Part shown: positions 15,717 to 24,986 of the stretch, one piece after another
Position numbering within the stretch: the first letter of the stretch is position 1
Layout of the letters: each line of letters opens with the position of its first letter
Source: Rhodanobacter sp. 67-28
GTDB taxonomy: Bacteria > Pseudomonadota > Gammaproteobacteria > Xanthomonadales > Rhodanobacteraceae
Length of the DNA stretch: 64,000 nt
Direction of reading: 5' to 3'
Assembly (NCBI GenBank): GCA_001898415.1
Contig: MKTU01000035.1
Location: 17,436-81,435 of the forward strand
Translations under genes and position numbers: made by a program
The notes under the pieces: model-generated
The model's input: the letters and a program-made list of their open reading frames with translations, nothing else
Database searches by the model: none
What the model was told of the DNA's origin: nothing

Positions 15717-16274
15717 TGATTCGTCAGCCCATCACGCGCCGGCCACGACCAGTGGCGGCTTCGGCGTGCGCGCTCGTGCCCGGCGCGGCAAGCGCGGGTG
15801 GCGACACGCGGAAATCCAAGGTGTTTGAACATCATCCGGCAGTCCCCCTGCGCCGCATCCGTCCCGGGGACGGGCCATGCGTTCGGCGAAGGCCATTATA
15901 GCGGCGGGCGCCCGGATTGCCGCGGCGCGGGGCCGCGACGAATGTTCGTGAACTCCCGTCACGCCGCCAGCGGCGGTTCCAGGACGAGACAAGGCAGGCC
16001 TGCTCGAACCAGCCAGGCCTGCCTTGCAGGTACTTCTCCCCGATCAGTACAACGGGCTGTCCATGGCCCGTCCAGGCTGATGAAGAAAGCCGCTTCCTGC
16101 GGCCTTCTTCGATCGCGAGCCCGGCACACGTCCGGACGCGCTCAGGCGCATCATGCAGTGGCGCACCCATCGCGCCCGCCTATCGGGCAACTGCCCGAAG
16201 CGTTGCCTCAACTCGGGCATCCTTGCCCTCGCCATGTCCCTGCCGGGCTTCGAGGTGGAAAAATCCACCAACCC
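15717..16274. other. 558-bp intergenic region without a recognisable gene
   Basis: It lies downstream of the M4 protease and upstream of the LysM gene, both on the minus strand, so it holds the 3' end of one transcript and the promoter of the other. Short reading frames here have no recognisable family features. The only clear structure is the strong hairpin at 15991-16025. Confidence 0.5.
15991..16025 (-). terminator. Hairpin downstream of the M4 protease gene
   Basis: Perfect 12-bp stem AAGGCAGGCCTG / CAGGCCTGCCTT with an 11-nt loop. It is about 250 bp beyond the protease stop. There is no uridine tract on the minus strand, so intrinsic termination is uncertain. Confidence 0.5.
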
Positions 16275-18425
16275 TCAGTTCATCGTTTCCGTCAAGGTCA
16301 CGCCGGAGAACGTCTGGTACGCCCGCACCTTGATGTAATAGGTGGTGGTCGTCGACGGCTTGAAGGTGCAGCTCTCGCTGTTGCCGGTCTTGTAGGGGCG
16401 GCAGCTGTAGGAACTGGTGGTCGGTTCCGCACCCGCCCGCACATACAAGTCCGCATCACCGCTACCGCCGGAGATCGCGAAGGTCGCGGTGTGGCCGGCC
16501 TGCACCGTCTCGCTGTACGTGGCCGACCAGTTGCCCGTGCTTACCGTCGGCAGGTTCACCGAGTCGGAGCTGCCACCACCACCGCCACCGCCGGTGGAAT
16601 AGGAAGCCTTGACGGTTACCCCGGAGTACGACGAGTAGCCGTGCACCTTGATGTAGTACTTGCCGGCGGCGGGCGAGGCCACGCTGCAGCTTTCCGAGTT
16701 GCCGCTCTTGTACGGGCGGCAATCGTAGCTGCTGGTGGTCGGCGCGCTGCCGAACTTGGTGTACAGGTCGGCGTCACCGGTGCCGCCGGAGATCGACATC
16801 ACCAGGTTGCTGGCGCCGGTCGGCACGGTGATGAAATAGTCGTTGTCGGCACCGGCGGCACCCGACACGCCGGTGACGCCGACGTTGTTCTGCAGCTCGG
16901 TGGTGCTGCCGCCGCCACCGCCGCCGGTACCCGGGCAAGCCACGCCCACGCCGTTGAACGCGGCGATCACCGCATTCTTGTCGTAGCCCAGGTCGGTCGC
17001 GGCCGACTCCACGCCGCAGGCGCCGGAGTTGAACGTGGACGTGGCCGTCCAGTACACCTTGTTGGCCAGCGCGTAGACCTGGAACGCCTTCTTCACGTCC
17101 CAGCCCGTGGTCTTGGCCAGCAGGCAGAACGACTTGTTGTAGACGCCGCTGGAGTAGTGCACGTCGAGGCTGGAGGTGTAGTCGGCCGCGTTGTCGATCG
17201 AGCCGCCGTCCTGCGGTGGGTTGCACATGTAGCGCAGCGCGTCGCCGATGCCGGCGCTGGCCTTGACGATGTCCGCGCCGACCAGGAAATCGGCCGAGCC
17301 GCGATCGAAGTATTCAGCCGCCTCGCCGGCGATGTCGGAGTACGCCTCGTTCATGCCGCCGGACTGGCCGCTGTATTCCAGGCCGGAGTTCTGCTCGGTG
17401 TAGCCGTGGCTGATCTCGTGGCTGGTCACGTCCAGCGACACCAGCGGGTAGAACGTGCTGGCGCCGTCGCCGAAGTACATCGCCGAACCGTCCCAGAACG
17501 CGTTCTCGTAGTTGGACTGGTAGTGCACCTTCATCAGCAGCTGGATGCTCAGCGGCGGCGCACCGGTGTAGGACTGGTACATGTCGTGCACCACGCCGCC
17601 GAAGTGATGGGCGTCGTTGACCGGCGAATAGGCGCCGTTGATCGCGTCGGTGTTGCTGGTCGGGCAGGTGAAGCTGACCACCGAACCGCCGCTGCTGGCG
17701 TGGTTGAGGTTGTAGGTCTTGACGTTGGTGTTCTGCAGCGTGCAAGTGCTGCCCGACTGGGTGACGTCGAGCGCCGCGTAGTCGGTGCCGTAGGTGTACA
17801 TGCCGGTCTTCTGGTTGCCGCCCGGGCCGTTGGCCGAGGCGTCGGTGAGACCGTTCCAGCTCTTGATCACCGCGCCGGTGTTGGCGTCGACGATGGCGGT
17901 GGGGCGCGTCGGGTTGGCGCCGTTGACGAAGTACGAGACACGATAGACCAGTCGCGGCGCCGCACCTTCCTGCGGATACACGAACAGGTCGGCGCGGGCG
18001 TTCTCCATCGCCGTACCGGCGACCAGCACGGTGTGCGCGTACGCCTTCAGCGCCGCGATCGCGCGCGCGGCATTCAGCCGGGGGCGCACCGAGATCTGCT
18101 GCTGGCCCTGCTGCATCAGCTCGCCGGTGGCGCGCAAGGCGTTACCTTGGGCGTCCTGCACCACGGCGATGCTGCGGCCGTACACCGGCACGCCCTGGTA
18201 CATCTGCTGCTGGCGCACCACGCGGTGCTGGCCGGCGAGCGCCACGGCGCCATGCGGCGCCAGCGTCATGCCCGGGCCCAGGTTCAACTGGGTGGCGAGC
18301 GAGGCGACGGGTACGGCGCCCAGGTTCTGTGCGCGCAGGGATTGCGTGTTGGCGGCGGTGGCAGCCGTGGCGGTGGCCATGCCGATGGCGGCCACCAGCA
18401 ATTTCAGGCGGGATGGATAGGGCAT
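16275..18425 (-). CDS. Secreted M4 (thermolysin-like) metallopeptidase with two PPC domains
   Basis: 716 residues. Signal peptide at 1-25 (cleavage near ATAA), an FTP/PepSY-type propeptide to about residue 190, then the M4 catalytic domain. The zinc site HEISH is at 336-340 and the third ligand Glu360 is in GGMNEAYSD; the C-terminal active-site region includes DVHYSSGVYNKSF. Two poly-Gly linkers precede two bacterial pre-peptidase C-terminal domains (about 545-625 and 645-716), each with the GGxGDADLY and YYIKV signatures; these are often removed after secretion. The role is an exported broad-specificity protease. AGGAG lies eight bases before the ATG. Confidence 0.96.
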   Translation of the reverse strand: MPYPSRLKLLVAAIGMATATAATAANTQSLRAQNLGAVPVASLATQLNLGPGMTLAPHGAVALAGQHRVVRQQQMYQGVPVYGRSIAVVQDAQGNALRATGELMQQGQQQISVRPRLNAARAIAALKAYAHTVLVAGTAMENARADLFVYPQEGAAPRLVYRVSYFVNGANPTRPTAIVDANTGAVIKSWNGLTDASANGPGGNQKTGMYTYGTDYAALDVTQSGSTCTLQNTNVKTYNLNHASSGGSVVSFTCPTSNTDAINGAYSPVNDAHHFGGVVHDMYQSYTGAPPLSIQLLMKVHYQSNYENAFWDGSAMYFGDGASTFYPLVSLDVTSHEISHGYTEQNSGLEYSGQSGGMNEAYSDIAGEAAEYFDRGSADFLVGADIVKASAGIGDALRYMCNPPQDGGSIDNAADYTSSLDVHYSSGVYNKSFCLLAKTTGWDVKKAFQVYALANKVYWTATSTFNSGACGVESAATDLGYDKNAVIAAFNGVGVACPGTGGGGGGSTTELQNNVGVTGVSGAAGADNDYFITVPTGASNLVMSISGGTGDADLYTKFGSAPTTSSYDCRPYKSGNSESCSVASPAAGKYYIKVHGYSSYSGVTVKASYSTGGGGGGGSSDSVNLPTVSTGNWSATYSETVQAGHTATFAISGGSGDADLYVRAGAEPTTSSYSCRPYKTGNSESCTFKPSTTTTYYIKVRAYQTFSGVTLTETMN

Positions 18426-18924
18426 GTAATGAGCTCCTGGAAAAATTGGGGACAAACGCGCCCGATGCGGCCGCAAAGCCCCATGCAAGAATTTCCGTGC
18501 GAGACACGGCGTTGGTATTCGTCAGCGGTCCGGCGATCCCGAACTACGTCCGCCGGTGGCTGCCTTCCCCCTGAGGTTCCCTGCAGGGACAGCACATGGA
18601 CGCGTAACTGCAAGACGACAAAGGCGTCGCCACGGGATCATCCCCCAGCCTCCCAGATGGTGGACCCGGCGACGTTATTACTTGCGATACCGCCTGACAA
18701 TCCGACTTTTTCCTACGCCGGGTGATCGCGGTCACGTCCTGCCGGATGCGCGCACGACATCGACGCCGCAGCGTCGCGGATGCTTCGGAAGCTTTCGGAT
18801 AGCTTGTCCGTGGTCACTTTCGCGAACGCGAAAGTCCATCGACGAGCGCTGCGGGCGCGATGGTACCGAACTGTTCCTGCGCGTCAGCGCGACGCAAGAT
18901 TTTCCGACGCCGACCTCGCGCCGT
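18426..18924. other. 499-bp intergenic region upstream of the protease
   Basis: No convincing gene. The protease ribosome binding site (CCAGGAGCTC on the minus strand) sits at its left edge. The stretch 18660-18720 is locally AT-richer (GTTATTACTTGCGATACC), as expected for regulatory DNA, but no specific promoter or operator could be assigned with confidence. Confidence 0.4.
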
Positions 18925-19482
18925 TCAGAGCATGCCGGTTTCCAGCTTCGCCTCGTCGGACATCATCGAGTGGTTCCACGGCGGGTCGAACACCAGGTCC
19001 ACGTCGGCCTCGGAGATGGTGGGGATCATCTCAAGCTTGGTGCGCGCGTCGTCCACCAGGATGTCGCCCATGCCGCAACCGGGCGCGGTGAGGGTGAGCT
19101 TGACGTAGACCTTGCGTTCGCCGGATTCGCCGTGCTCCATGCTCAGGTCGTAGACCAGCCCGAGATCGACCACGTTGACCGGGATCTCCGGGTCGAACAC
19201 CGTGCGCAACTGGTCCCAGGCAAGCTTCTCCACGTCGGCATCGGTGGCGTCCGGCGGCACTTCGATCGGCACCGGCCGATCCTTGCCCAGCGCATCGGCA
19301 TCGTCGCCGGCCACGCGGAACAGGTTGCCCTCGACGTAGACGGTGAAACTGCCGCCGAGGGCCTGGGTTATGTAGCCGATCTGGCCCGCGGGCAACGTCA
19401 CCACCTCGCCCTGCGGCACCATCACGGCGCTGCAATCGCGCACCAGGGTGACCGGTTCGCTGCTCAGACTGAAACCACTCAT
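18925..19482 (-). CDS. sufT: Putative Fe-S cluster assembly protein SufT (DUF59)
   Basis: 185 residues, matching the SufT length. The N-terminal ~80 residues include VTLPAGQIGYITQALGGSF, the SufT-specific beta domain. The C-terminal MIP18/DUF59 domain has DPEIPVNVVDLGLVYDL and the TLTAPGCGMGDIL motif with its conserved Cys, ending in VDLVFDPPW. SufT-type proteins help mature Fe-S proteins, particularly lipoate synthase and aconitase in other bacteria. It is not next to other suf genes in this window. Confidence 0.9.
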   Translation of the reverse strand: MSGFSLSSEPVTLVRDCSAVMVPQGEVVTLPAGQIGYITQALGGSFTVYVEGNLFRVAGDDADALGKDRPVPIEVPPDATDADVEKLAWDQLRTVFDPEIPVNVVDLGLVYDLSMEHGESGERKVYVKLTLTAPGCGMGDILVDDARTKLEMIPTISEADVDLVFDPPWNHSMMSDEAKLETGML

Positions 19483-19695
19483 GCCAACGACTTTCCCGTA
19501 TCCACAGGCGCGGCCACATGCCATGCCGAAGTGCCCATTATGCCGCCCGCGGCGCGCGACCGCTTGTTCCAGATCAGCCCGGCGGGAGATGAGGCGACGT
19601 TTTGCCCGCCCGTCCCGGCGCGCAGCGCACGGTATGATGGCCGCTTTGCCGACGGATCAAGCGATGCCTTGCACCCACCTGGCGGGACGCCACCA

Positions 19696-20142
19696 ATGAG
19701 GGCGCGCAGCGTGCCGGCCCTGCTGTTTGCGCTGTTCAGCGCCGCCATGCTGGGGCTTGCCGCCGGCGCCGCGTGGATGGTGGTGGCGCTGTACTCGCGC
19801 CATCCCCTGCCCTGGCTGGTGGTGCCGATCGGCGTCATGCTGGCGTGGGTCATCCGCGCCGGCGTGCATCGCCCCGGCATCGGCGCGCTGCTGCTGGCCG
19901 CCGGCGCCACCGCGTTGTCGGCGATCTACGTCAACCTGCTGATCGCCGGCGTGAAGGTCGCGGGCAGCATGGGCCTGGACCTGATCGAGGCGATGCGCAC
20001 CGCCGGCATCGGCATGCTGTGGCAGCTGGCGCGCATGGGCCTGACCCCCGCCGATTTCATCTGGACCTTGCTGGCCATGCTGCTGGCCGGGTGGCTGGCC
20101 TCCCGCCAACGGCGTTCACCCCCACCCGTGAAGAACACCTAG
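19696..20142 (+). CDS. Small polytopic membrane protein of unknown function
   Basis: 148 residues with four to five hydrophobic helices (LLFALFSAAMLGLAAGAAWM, WLVVPIGVMLAWVI, GALLLAAGATALSAIYVNLL, FIWTLLAMLLAGWLA) and a basic C-terminus. No family recognised. ATG chosen at MRARSVPALL, which places the first helix at the N-terminus. It is divergent from sufT with about 210 bp between them and ends next to a REP pair. Confidence 0.7.
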   Translation: MRARSVPALLFALFSAAMLGLAAGAAWMVVALYSRHPLPWLVVPIGVMLAWVIRAGVHRPGIGALLLAAGATALSAIYVNLLIAGVKVAGSMGLDLIEAMRTAGIGMLWQLARMGLTPADFIWTLLAMLLAGWLASRQRRSPPPVKNT

Positions 20143-20213
20143 GGCGGGCACCGCCCGCCGCCTTTCATTCCGCGAAGCAAGAGCCGGCGGGCCGTGCCCG
20201 TTACGGCATGCAG
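20143..20213. repeat. REP palindrome pair
   Basis: AGGGCGGGCACCGCCCGCC and its inverted partner GGCGGGCCGTGCCCGTTAC, separated by a CGAAGCAAGAG linker similar to the one in the pair at 25423. It fills the gap between two convergent genes, the usual REP location. Confidence 0.8.
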
Positions 20214-20223
20214 CGAGGCGGCC

Positions 20224-21681
20224 TCAGCCGTCGATCGCCTTCACCTCGTTGACCAGCTCGCCCACCGCCGCCTGGCCGTCGCCGTACAGCATGCGGGTGT
20301 TGTCGGCGTAGAACAGCGCGTTCTCGATGCCGGCGAAGCCGGTGCCCTTGCCGCGCTTGATCACGATCACCTGCTTCGCGTTCACCACGTCCAGGATCGG
20401 CATGCCGTAGATCGGCGAGGCCGGGTCGGTCTTGGCCACCGGATTGACCACGTCGTTGGCGCCGATCACCAGCGCCACGTCGGTGGTGGCAAACTCCGGG
20501 TTGATGTCGTCCATGTCGGCGATCAGGTCGTACGGCACGCCGGCCTCGGCCAGCAGCACGTTCATGTGGCCGGGCATGCGACCGGCGACCGGGTGGATCG
20601 CGAACTTCACCTTCACGCCACGCTTCATCAGGAGTTGCGCGAACTCCCACACCTTGTGCTGCGCCTGCGCCACCGCCAGGCCGTAGCCGGGCACGATCAC
20701 CACGCGCTCGGCGTAGGCCATCATCACTGCCGCGTCGGCGGCGTCGATCGGCTTCTGCGCACCCTCGATCGCCTGCGCCTCGCCGCCGGCCGCGCCGAAG
20801 CTGCCGAACAGCACGTTGCCGATCGAGCGGTTCATTGCCTTGGCCATCAACTGGGTCAGCAAGGTACCCGCCGCGCCGACCACCATGCCGGCAATGATCA
20901 TCGCCTCGTTGCCCAGCACGAAACCCTCGAAGGACACCGCCAGGCCGGTGAACGCGTTGTACAGCGAGATCACCACCGGCATGTCGGCGCCGCCGATCGG
21001 CAGCGTCATCATCAGGCCGAAGGCGAGCGCCAGCGCGAAGAACGCCGCGATCAGCGCCGGGCTGGCATGACCGGTCGCCAGCAGCACGCCGACCACCACC
21101 GCCGCGGCGAGCAACAACAGATTCACCGCGCGCTGGCCGGGAAACACGAAGCGCTTGTCCATCCAGCCCTGCAGCTTGGCGAACGCGACCAGCGAACCGG
21201 AGAAGCTCACCGCGCCGATCAGCGCACCGAGCACGCCCAGCGCCAGCTCGGTCGGCGACAGCGCCGGCGGCAGGCCGTTCACCGCCCAGGCTTCGGGCCG
21301 CAGCGGCGAGGTATCCGGCACCGCGTGCAGCAGTCCCGACGAACGCGCGTAGCCGATCAGCTCGACCGCGCCGATCGCCGCCGCCGCGCCGCCGCCCATG
21401 CCGTTGTACAGCGCCACCATCTGCGGCATCGCGGTCATTGCCACGCGGCGGCCGGTCCACCACGCGGCGCTGACGCCGATCAGCACCGCGGCAAGGATCA
21501 GCCCGCGGTTGTGCATGTCCGGCAGGAAAAACGTGGCCAGCACCGCCAGCACCATGCCGTAACCGGCCCACACGATGCCGCCGCGCGCGGTGCGCGGCGA
21601 ACTCATGCGTTTCAGGCCCAGGATGAACAGCAGCGCGGCGAGGAAATAGCAGGCCTTTATGACGGTGGGCAGCCAGCTCAT
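20224..21681 (-). CDS. pntB: NAD(P)+ transhydrogenase subunit beta
   Basis: 485 residues. The N-terminal ~280 residues hold about eight or nine membrane helices (dII). The C-terminal domain III binds NADP(H): GYGLAVAQAQHKVWEF, HPVAGRMPGHMNVLLAEA and VIGANDVVNPVAKTDP are the dIII fingerprints. With the alpha subunits it couples hydride transfer from NADH to NADP+ to proton movement inwards, supplying NADPH. The ATG overlaps the pntAb stop (TGATG). Confidence 0.96.
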   Translation of the reverse strand: MSWLPTVIKACYFLAALLFILGLKRMSSPRTARGGIVWAGYGMVLAVLATFFLPDMHNRGLILAAVLIGVSAAWWTGRRVAMTAMPQMVALYNGMGGGAAAAIGAVELIGYARSSGLLHAVPDTSPLRPEAWAVNGLPPALSPTELALGVLGALIGAVSFSGSLVAFAKLQGWMDKRFVFPGQRAVNLLLLAAAVVVGVLLATGHASPALIAAFFALALAFGLMMTLPIGGADMPVVISLYNAFTGLAVSFEGFVLGNEAMIIAGMVVGAAGTLLTQLMAKAMNRSIGNVLFGSFGAAGGEAQAIEGAQKPIDAADAAVMMAYAERVVIVPGYGLAVAQAQHKVWEFAQLLMKRGVKVKFAIHPVAGRMPGHMNVLLAEAGVPYDLIADMDDINPEFATTDVALVIGANDVVNPVAKTDPASPIYGMPILDVVNAKQVIVIKRGKGTGFAGIENALFYADNTRMLYGDGQAAVGELVNEVKAIDG

Positions 21682-21986
21682 CACTTGGCCCCCTTGCCGG
21701 CGCCCGGCTTGCTGGACTTGAACATTTCCAGCATCCGCTCGGTCACCACGTAGCCGCCGGCGGCGTTGCCCGCACCAAGCAGCACGCCGATGAAGCCGAT
21801 CGCGATCTCGAACGGCGTGTTCGCGTGGCCTAGCGCAATCATCGCCCCGACCAGCACAATGCCGTGCACGAAGTTGGAACCGGACATCAGCGGCGTATGC
21901 AGGATCACCGGCACCCGCGCGATGATTTCATAGCCGGTAAAGGCGGCCAGCATGAAGATGTACAGCGCCAGGAAACCGTCGATCAT
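21681..21986 (-). CDS. pntAb: NAD(P)+ transhydrogenase subunit alpha part 2 (membrane)
   Basis: 101 residues with three membrane helices: FLALYIFMLAAFTGYEI, SNFVHGIVLVGAMIALG and FEIAIGFIGVLLGAGNAAGGY. It corresponds to the C-terminal membrane part of E. coli PntA, separate in the three-subunit enzyme. The upstream subunit pntAa normally precedes it directly, but here three genes on the opposite strand lie between them. Confidence 0.95.
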   Translation of the reverse strand: MIDGFLALYIFMLAAFTGYEIIARVPVILHTPLMSGSNFVHGIVLVGAMIALGHANTPFEIAIGFIGVLLGAGNAAGGYVVTERMLEMFKSSKPGAGKGAK

Positions 21987-22154
21987 GAGCCCATCCCCCG
22001 TGAGAGCCGCCCGCCAGGATGCATCCGAACCTGCATCATACGGGAAGCCCGGCGTGCGTCGAGGCCGGGCCGCCGATCGGCGCACGGCGCCGCGCGACTC
22101 GCGCAGGCGGTCAACCCTGGCGGGCCTGCCGCGTTGAACAGGCAGGAACCACCG

Positions 22155-22799
22155 ATGGAGCCCGTCGATGACATCACCGATGGCAGCGGAGCGTCGGCCG
22201 TGAATGCCGCCGCCGGCATGCTCGAGGCCGACCTGCTCGCCGCGGGCGAGCCGGGCGCTGCGCGCGCGGTGCCGGCCACGCTGGATGCGTTCCTGGCCGA
22301 CGTGGAGCGCCGCGCGTTCCGCATGGCCGAGCTGCAGTTGCGCCATCGCGAGGACGCCATGGACGCGGTGCAGGACGCCATGCTGCGACTGGTACGGCAT
22401 TATCGCGACAAGCCGGCCGCGGAATGGGCGCCGCTGTTCTGGGGCATCCTGCGTCGACGCATCGTGGACCTGCAGCGCCGGCGCAAGGTGCGCTCGATCG
22501 TCGTCGGCTGGCTCGGCGGCGGGCATGACGACGGCGGCGACGAGCTGCCCGTGTGGGAGCCGGCCGACCCGGGCAAGGACCCGCTGGGCCGGCTGCACGA
22601 CGCGCAGTCGTACGCGGACATGGCCGCGGCGGTGCAGCGCTTGCCCAGGCGCCAGCGCGAGGCGTTCATCCTGCGCATGCTGGAAGGGCTCGACGTGGCG
22701 GAGACCGCACGCGCCATGGGCTGCGGCGAAGGCAGCGTGAAAACCCATCTGTCGCGCGCCATGCATCAGCTGCGCGACCAACTGGAGGATTGGCGATGA
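22155..22799 (+). CDS. ECF-type RNA polymerase sigma factor
   Basis: 214 residues. Region 2 at about 48-115 contains HREDAMDAVQDAMLRLVRHY and FWGILRRRIVDLQRRRK. Region 4 at 160-210 contains QRLPRRQREAFILRMLEGLD and the helix-turn-helix VAETARAMGCGEGSVKTHLS. Its stop overlaps the start of a DUF3619-like membrane protein (ATGA), and a DUF3106 protein follows, the order known from other betaproteobacteria and gammaproteobacteria. The regulon is unknown. A later in-frame Met (residue 22) is an alternative start. Confidence 0.92.
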   Translation: MEPVDDITDGSGASAVNAAAGMLEADLLAAGEPGAARAVPATLDAFLADVERRAFRMAELQLRHREDAMDAVQDAMLRLVRHYRDKPAAEWAPLFWGILRRRIVDLQRRRKVRSIVVGWLGGGHDDGGDELPVWEPADPGKDPLGRLHDAQSYADMAAAVQRLPRRQREAFILRMLEGLDVAETARAMGCGEGSVKTHLSRAMHQLRDQLEDWR

Positions 22800-23188
22800 A
22801 CTCGCCCGAGCACGAGCACGAACCGATCGAACGGCGCGCGCACAAGCTGTGGCGCGAGGCCGCACACCATCTTGACGCGAGCACGACCGCGCGGCTGCGC
22901 GCCGCCCGTCGCGAAGCGCTGCAGCCGTCAACCGCACCGCAGCGTCAGGCGGTGCGCTGGCTGATCCCCACCGGCGCGCTGGCGGCCATGGCGTTGGCGG
23001 TAATGATGGTGTGGCAACCGCTGCCGCACGCGCACGCGCCATCGGCGAACCAGGCGGCCAGCAGCGCCCCGCAGGACGTGGACAACGAGCTGCCGCCCGA
23101 CGCCGAGCAGGTCGATCCGGGCCTGTACCAGAACCTCGATTTCTACGCCTGGCTCGCCGCCAACGACCGGCACCCGACCTCACGCTGA
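22796..23188 (+). CDS. Anti-sigma-like membrane protein (DUF3619-like)
   Basis: 130 residues: a charged N-terminal cytoplasmic region (to about 52), one membrane helix (WLIPTGALAAMALAVMMVW) and a short periplasmic tail ending NLDFYAWLAAND. The topology and overlap with the ECF sigma gene fit an anti-sigma factor role, though no ZAS/HxxxCxxC zinc motif is present. The LDFYxWL ending is typical of DUF3619. Confidence 0.78.
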   Translation: MNSPEHEHEPIERRAHKLWREAAHHLDASTTARLRAARREALQPSTAPQRQAVRWLIPTGALAAMALAVMMVWQPLPHAHAPSANQAASSAPQDVDNELPPDAEQVDPGLYQNLDFYAWLAANDRHPTSR

Positions 23189-23192
23189 CCCC

Positions 23193-23726
23193 ATGAACAA
23201 CCCGCTGCCTTCCCTTTTGTCGCTGTTGCTTGCCGCCCTGCTCGGGGTCGCGGCCACGCCGCTGTGCGCGCAAACGCCCACGCCGCCACCGGCGAGCGCG
23301 GACGCGCCTGCACGCACCCCGTGGAACGGCCTGGCACCGAGCCAGCGCGAGATGCTGGCGCCGCTCAAGGACGAATGGGATCAGCTGTCGCCACGCAAGC
23401 AGGCGCACCTGCTGCACCGCACCCGGTACTGGACCACGCTGCCACCCGAGCGCCGCGAGGAGATCCGCCAGCGCATCGTCCACTGGCAGCAGATGACGCC
23501 GGAGCAGCGCCGTCAGGCGCGCGCCAACGAGCACCGGTTCCGCGAGATGTCGCCGGCAGAACGCCAGCGCGTGCACCGCAGCTTCGAGCGCTTCCAGAGC
23601 CTGCCTCCCGCGCAGCGCGAACAGCTGAAACGCGAATGGCGCCAGCTGTCGCCCGAGCAGCGGCAGCAGCGAATCCAGCAGCACGACCGCGACGGCGGCA
23701 CCGGCACCGGGCATCCGCCCCGGTAA
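23193..23726 (+). CDS. Exported DUF3106 protein
   Basis: 177 residues with a signal peptide (about 1-26). The mature part consists of repeated segments of the form W..L.P.QRE.I..R...W..MTPEQRRQAR, rich in Gln, Arg and Glu and predicted helical, which defines DUF3106. It is the third gene of the sigma cluster, four bases after the previous stop, so it is probably a periplasmic partner. Function unknown. Confidence 0.85.
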   Translation: MNNPLPSLLSLLLAALLGVAATPLCAQTPTPPPASADAPARTPWNGLAPSQREMLAPLKDEWDQLSPRKQAHLLHRTRYWTTLPPERREEIRQRIVHWQQMTPEQRRQARANEHRFREMSPAERQRVHRSFERFQSLPPAQREQLKREWRQLSPEQRQQRIQQHDRDGGTGTGHPPR

Positions 23727-23756
23727 CTCACGCCGGGCCGCGGATGACCGCGGCCA

Positions 23757-24857
23757 TCAGCCCTGGAAGCGGGTCTCCCCGGCGTGCGCCAGGCAGCTCC
23801 TGGCGAGCAGCTCGTCGTCGAAATCCGGTTTCAGCGCATCGTCGTGCAGCAGCAGCTCGACGAAGTTGTACACGTTGCGCGCGTACATCTCCGAGGCATG
23901 CAGCGGCGCGCCGGCGGGCAGGTTCAGCGGCCCGATGATCGTCACGCCGCCATGCTCGACGTGCTCGCCGGGACGGGTCAGCTCGCAGTTGCCGCCGCCC
24001 TCGGCGGCGAGGTCGACGATCAGGGCGCCGGGCTTCATGCCCTCGACCATCGCGGTGGTGAGGATCTTCGGTGCCGGCCGACCCGGCACCGCCGCGGTGC
24101 TCACCACCACGTCGAACGACTTCAAGTGATTCGCCAGCGCCTGCTGCTGCGCGGCGCGTTCCTCCGCCGACAGCTCGCGTGCATAGCCGCCACTGCCGGC
24201 GGCACTGACACCCAGGTCGAGGAACTTCGCGCCCAGCGATTCCACCTGCTCGCGCGTTTCCGGGCGCACGTCGTAACCCTCGATCTGCGCGCCGAGCCGG
24301 CGCGCGGTGGCGATCGCCTGCAGCCCAGCCACGCCGGCGCCGATCACCAGCACCTTCGACGGCCGGATCGTGCCGGCCGCGGTGGTCAGCATCGGAAAGA
24401 ACTTCGGCGACGCCTCGGCCGCGATCAGCATGGCCCGATAACCGGCCACCGCCGCCTGCGAACTGAGCACGTCCATCGCCTGCGCACGCGTGGTGCGCGG
24501 CAGCAGCTCCAGCGAGAACGCGGTCAGCTTGCGCGCGGTCAGCGCGGCGATGCGCTCGGCGGCGCCGTACGGCCGCAACTGGCCGACGACCACGCTGCCC
24601 TCGCGCAGGCTGGAGAACACCGCGTCCTCGGGCGGCAACACGCACGCCAGCACGTCGGCCTGCGCCAGCACGTCGCTGGCATCGGCAAACTCGGCGTCGG
24701 CATAGGCCTGGTCGGGAAAGCCGGCTGCGCGCCCGGCGTCGTGCTCCAGCAGCACGCGCAGCCCCTTGCCGCGCAGCTTCTTCGCCATCTCCGGGGTGAT
24801 CGCCACGCGCCGCTCACCGGCGGCAGTCTCTCGCAAGGCGGCAATGGTGACAGGCAT
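23757..24857 (-). CDS. pntAa: NAD(P)+ transhydrogenase subunit alpha part 1 (NAD-binding)
   Basis: 366 residues, soluble domain I. It has the alanine dehydrogenase/PNT N-terminal domain (ALRETAAGERRVAITPEMA), the Rossmann dinucleotide loop VLVIGAGVAGLQAIATAR and the QAMDVLSSQAAVAGYRA signature. It binds NAD(H) and donates hydride to domain III of PntB. It should be adjacent to pntAb-pntB; here the gap is 1.77 kb and occupied by the sigma cluster on the other strand, so it probably needs its own or read-through expression. Confidence 0.95.
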   Translation of the reverse strand: MPVTIAALRETAAGERRVAITPEMAKKLRGKGLRVLLEHDAGRAAGFPDQAYADAEFADASDVLAQADVLACVLPPEDAVFSSLREGSVVVGQLRPYGAAERIAALTARKLTAFSLELLPRTTRAQAMDVLSSQAAVAGYRAMLIAAEASPKFFPMLTTAAGTIRPSKVLVIGAGVAGLQAIATARRLGAQIEGYDVRPETREQVESLGAKFLDLGVSAAGSGGYARELSAEERAAQQQALANHLKSFDVVVSTAAVPGRPAPKILTTAMVEGMKPGALIVDLAAEGGGNCELTRPGEHVEHGGVTIIGPLNLPAGAPLHASEMYARNVYNFVELLLHDDALKPDFDDELLARSCLAHAGETRFQG

Positions 24858-24986
24858 GGTGCGATCCCCGTGGAATGTTCCTGCCATCTTAGCGGCAGTT
24901 GGCTTTGATCCGGACGCGCGCACGAGAGTAAGCTGGCCCGCCGGATCGCGCTGCACGCAGCGCCGGGGTCATCGCCGGAGATCACG

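Noticed and set aside
15991..16025. The 12-bp hairpin as a confident rho-independent terminator
   Set aside because: No T-run follows on either strand, so only a low-confidence call was kept.
15798..18725. A 975-codon plus-strand frame opposite the M4 protease
   Set aside because: Same GC-driven shadow effect; the composition is His/Arg/Gly/Val repeats with no domain, while the minus-strand frame has HEISH and PPC domains.
22155..23726. A prophage or mobile island as explanation for the split pnt genes
   Set aside because: No integrase, repeats or compositional change was seen; the cluster has the same high GC and codon style as its neighbours, so rearrangement of native genes is more likely.
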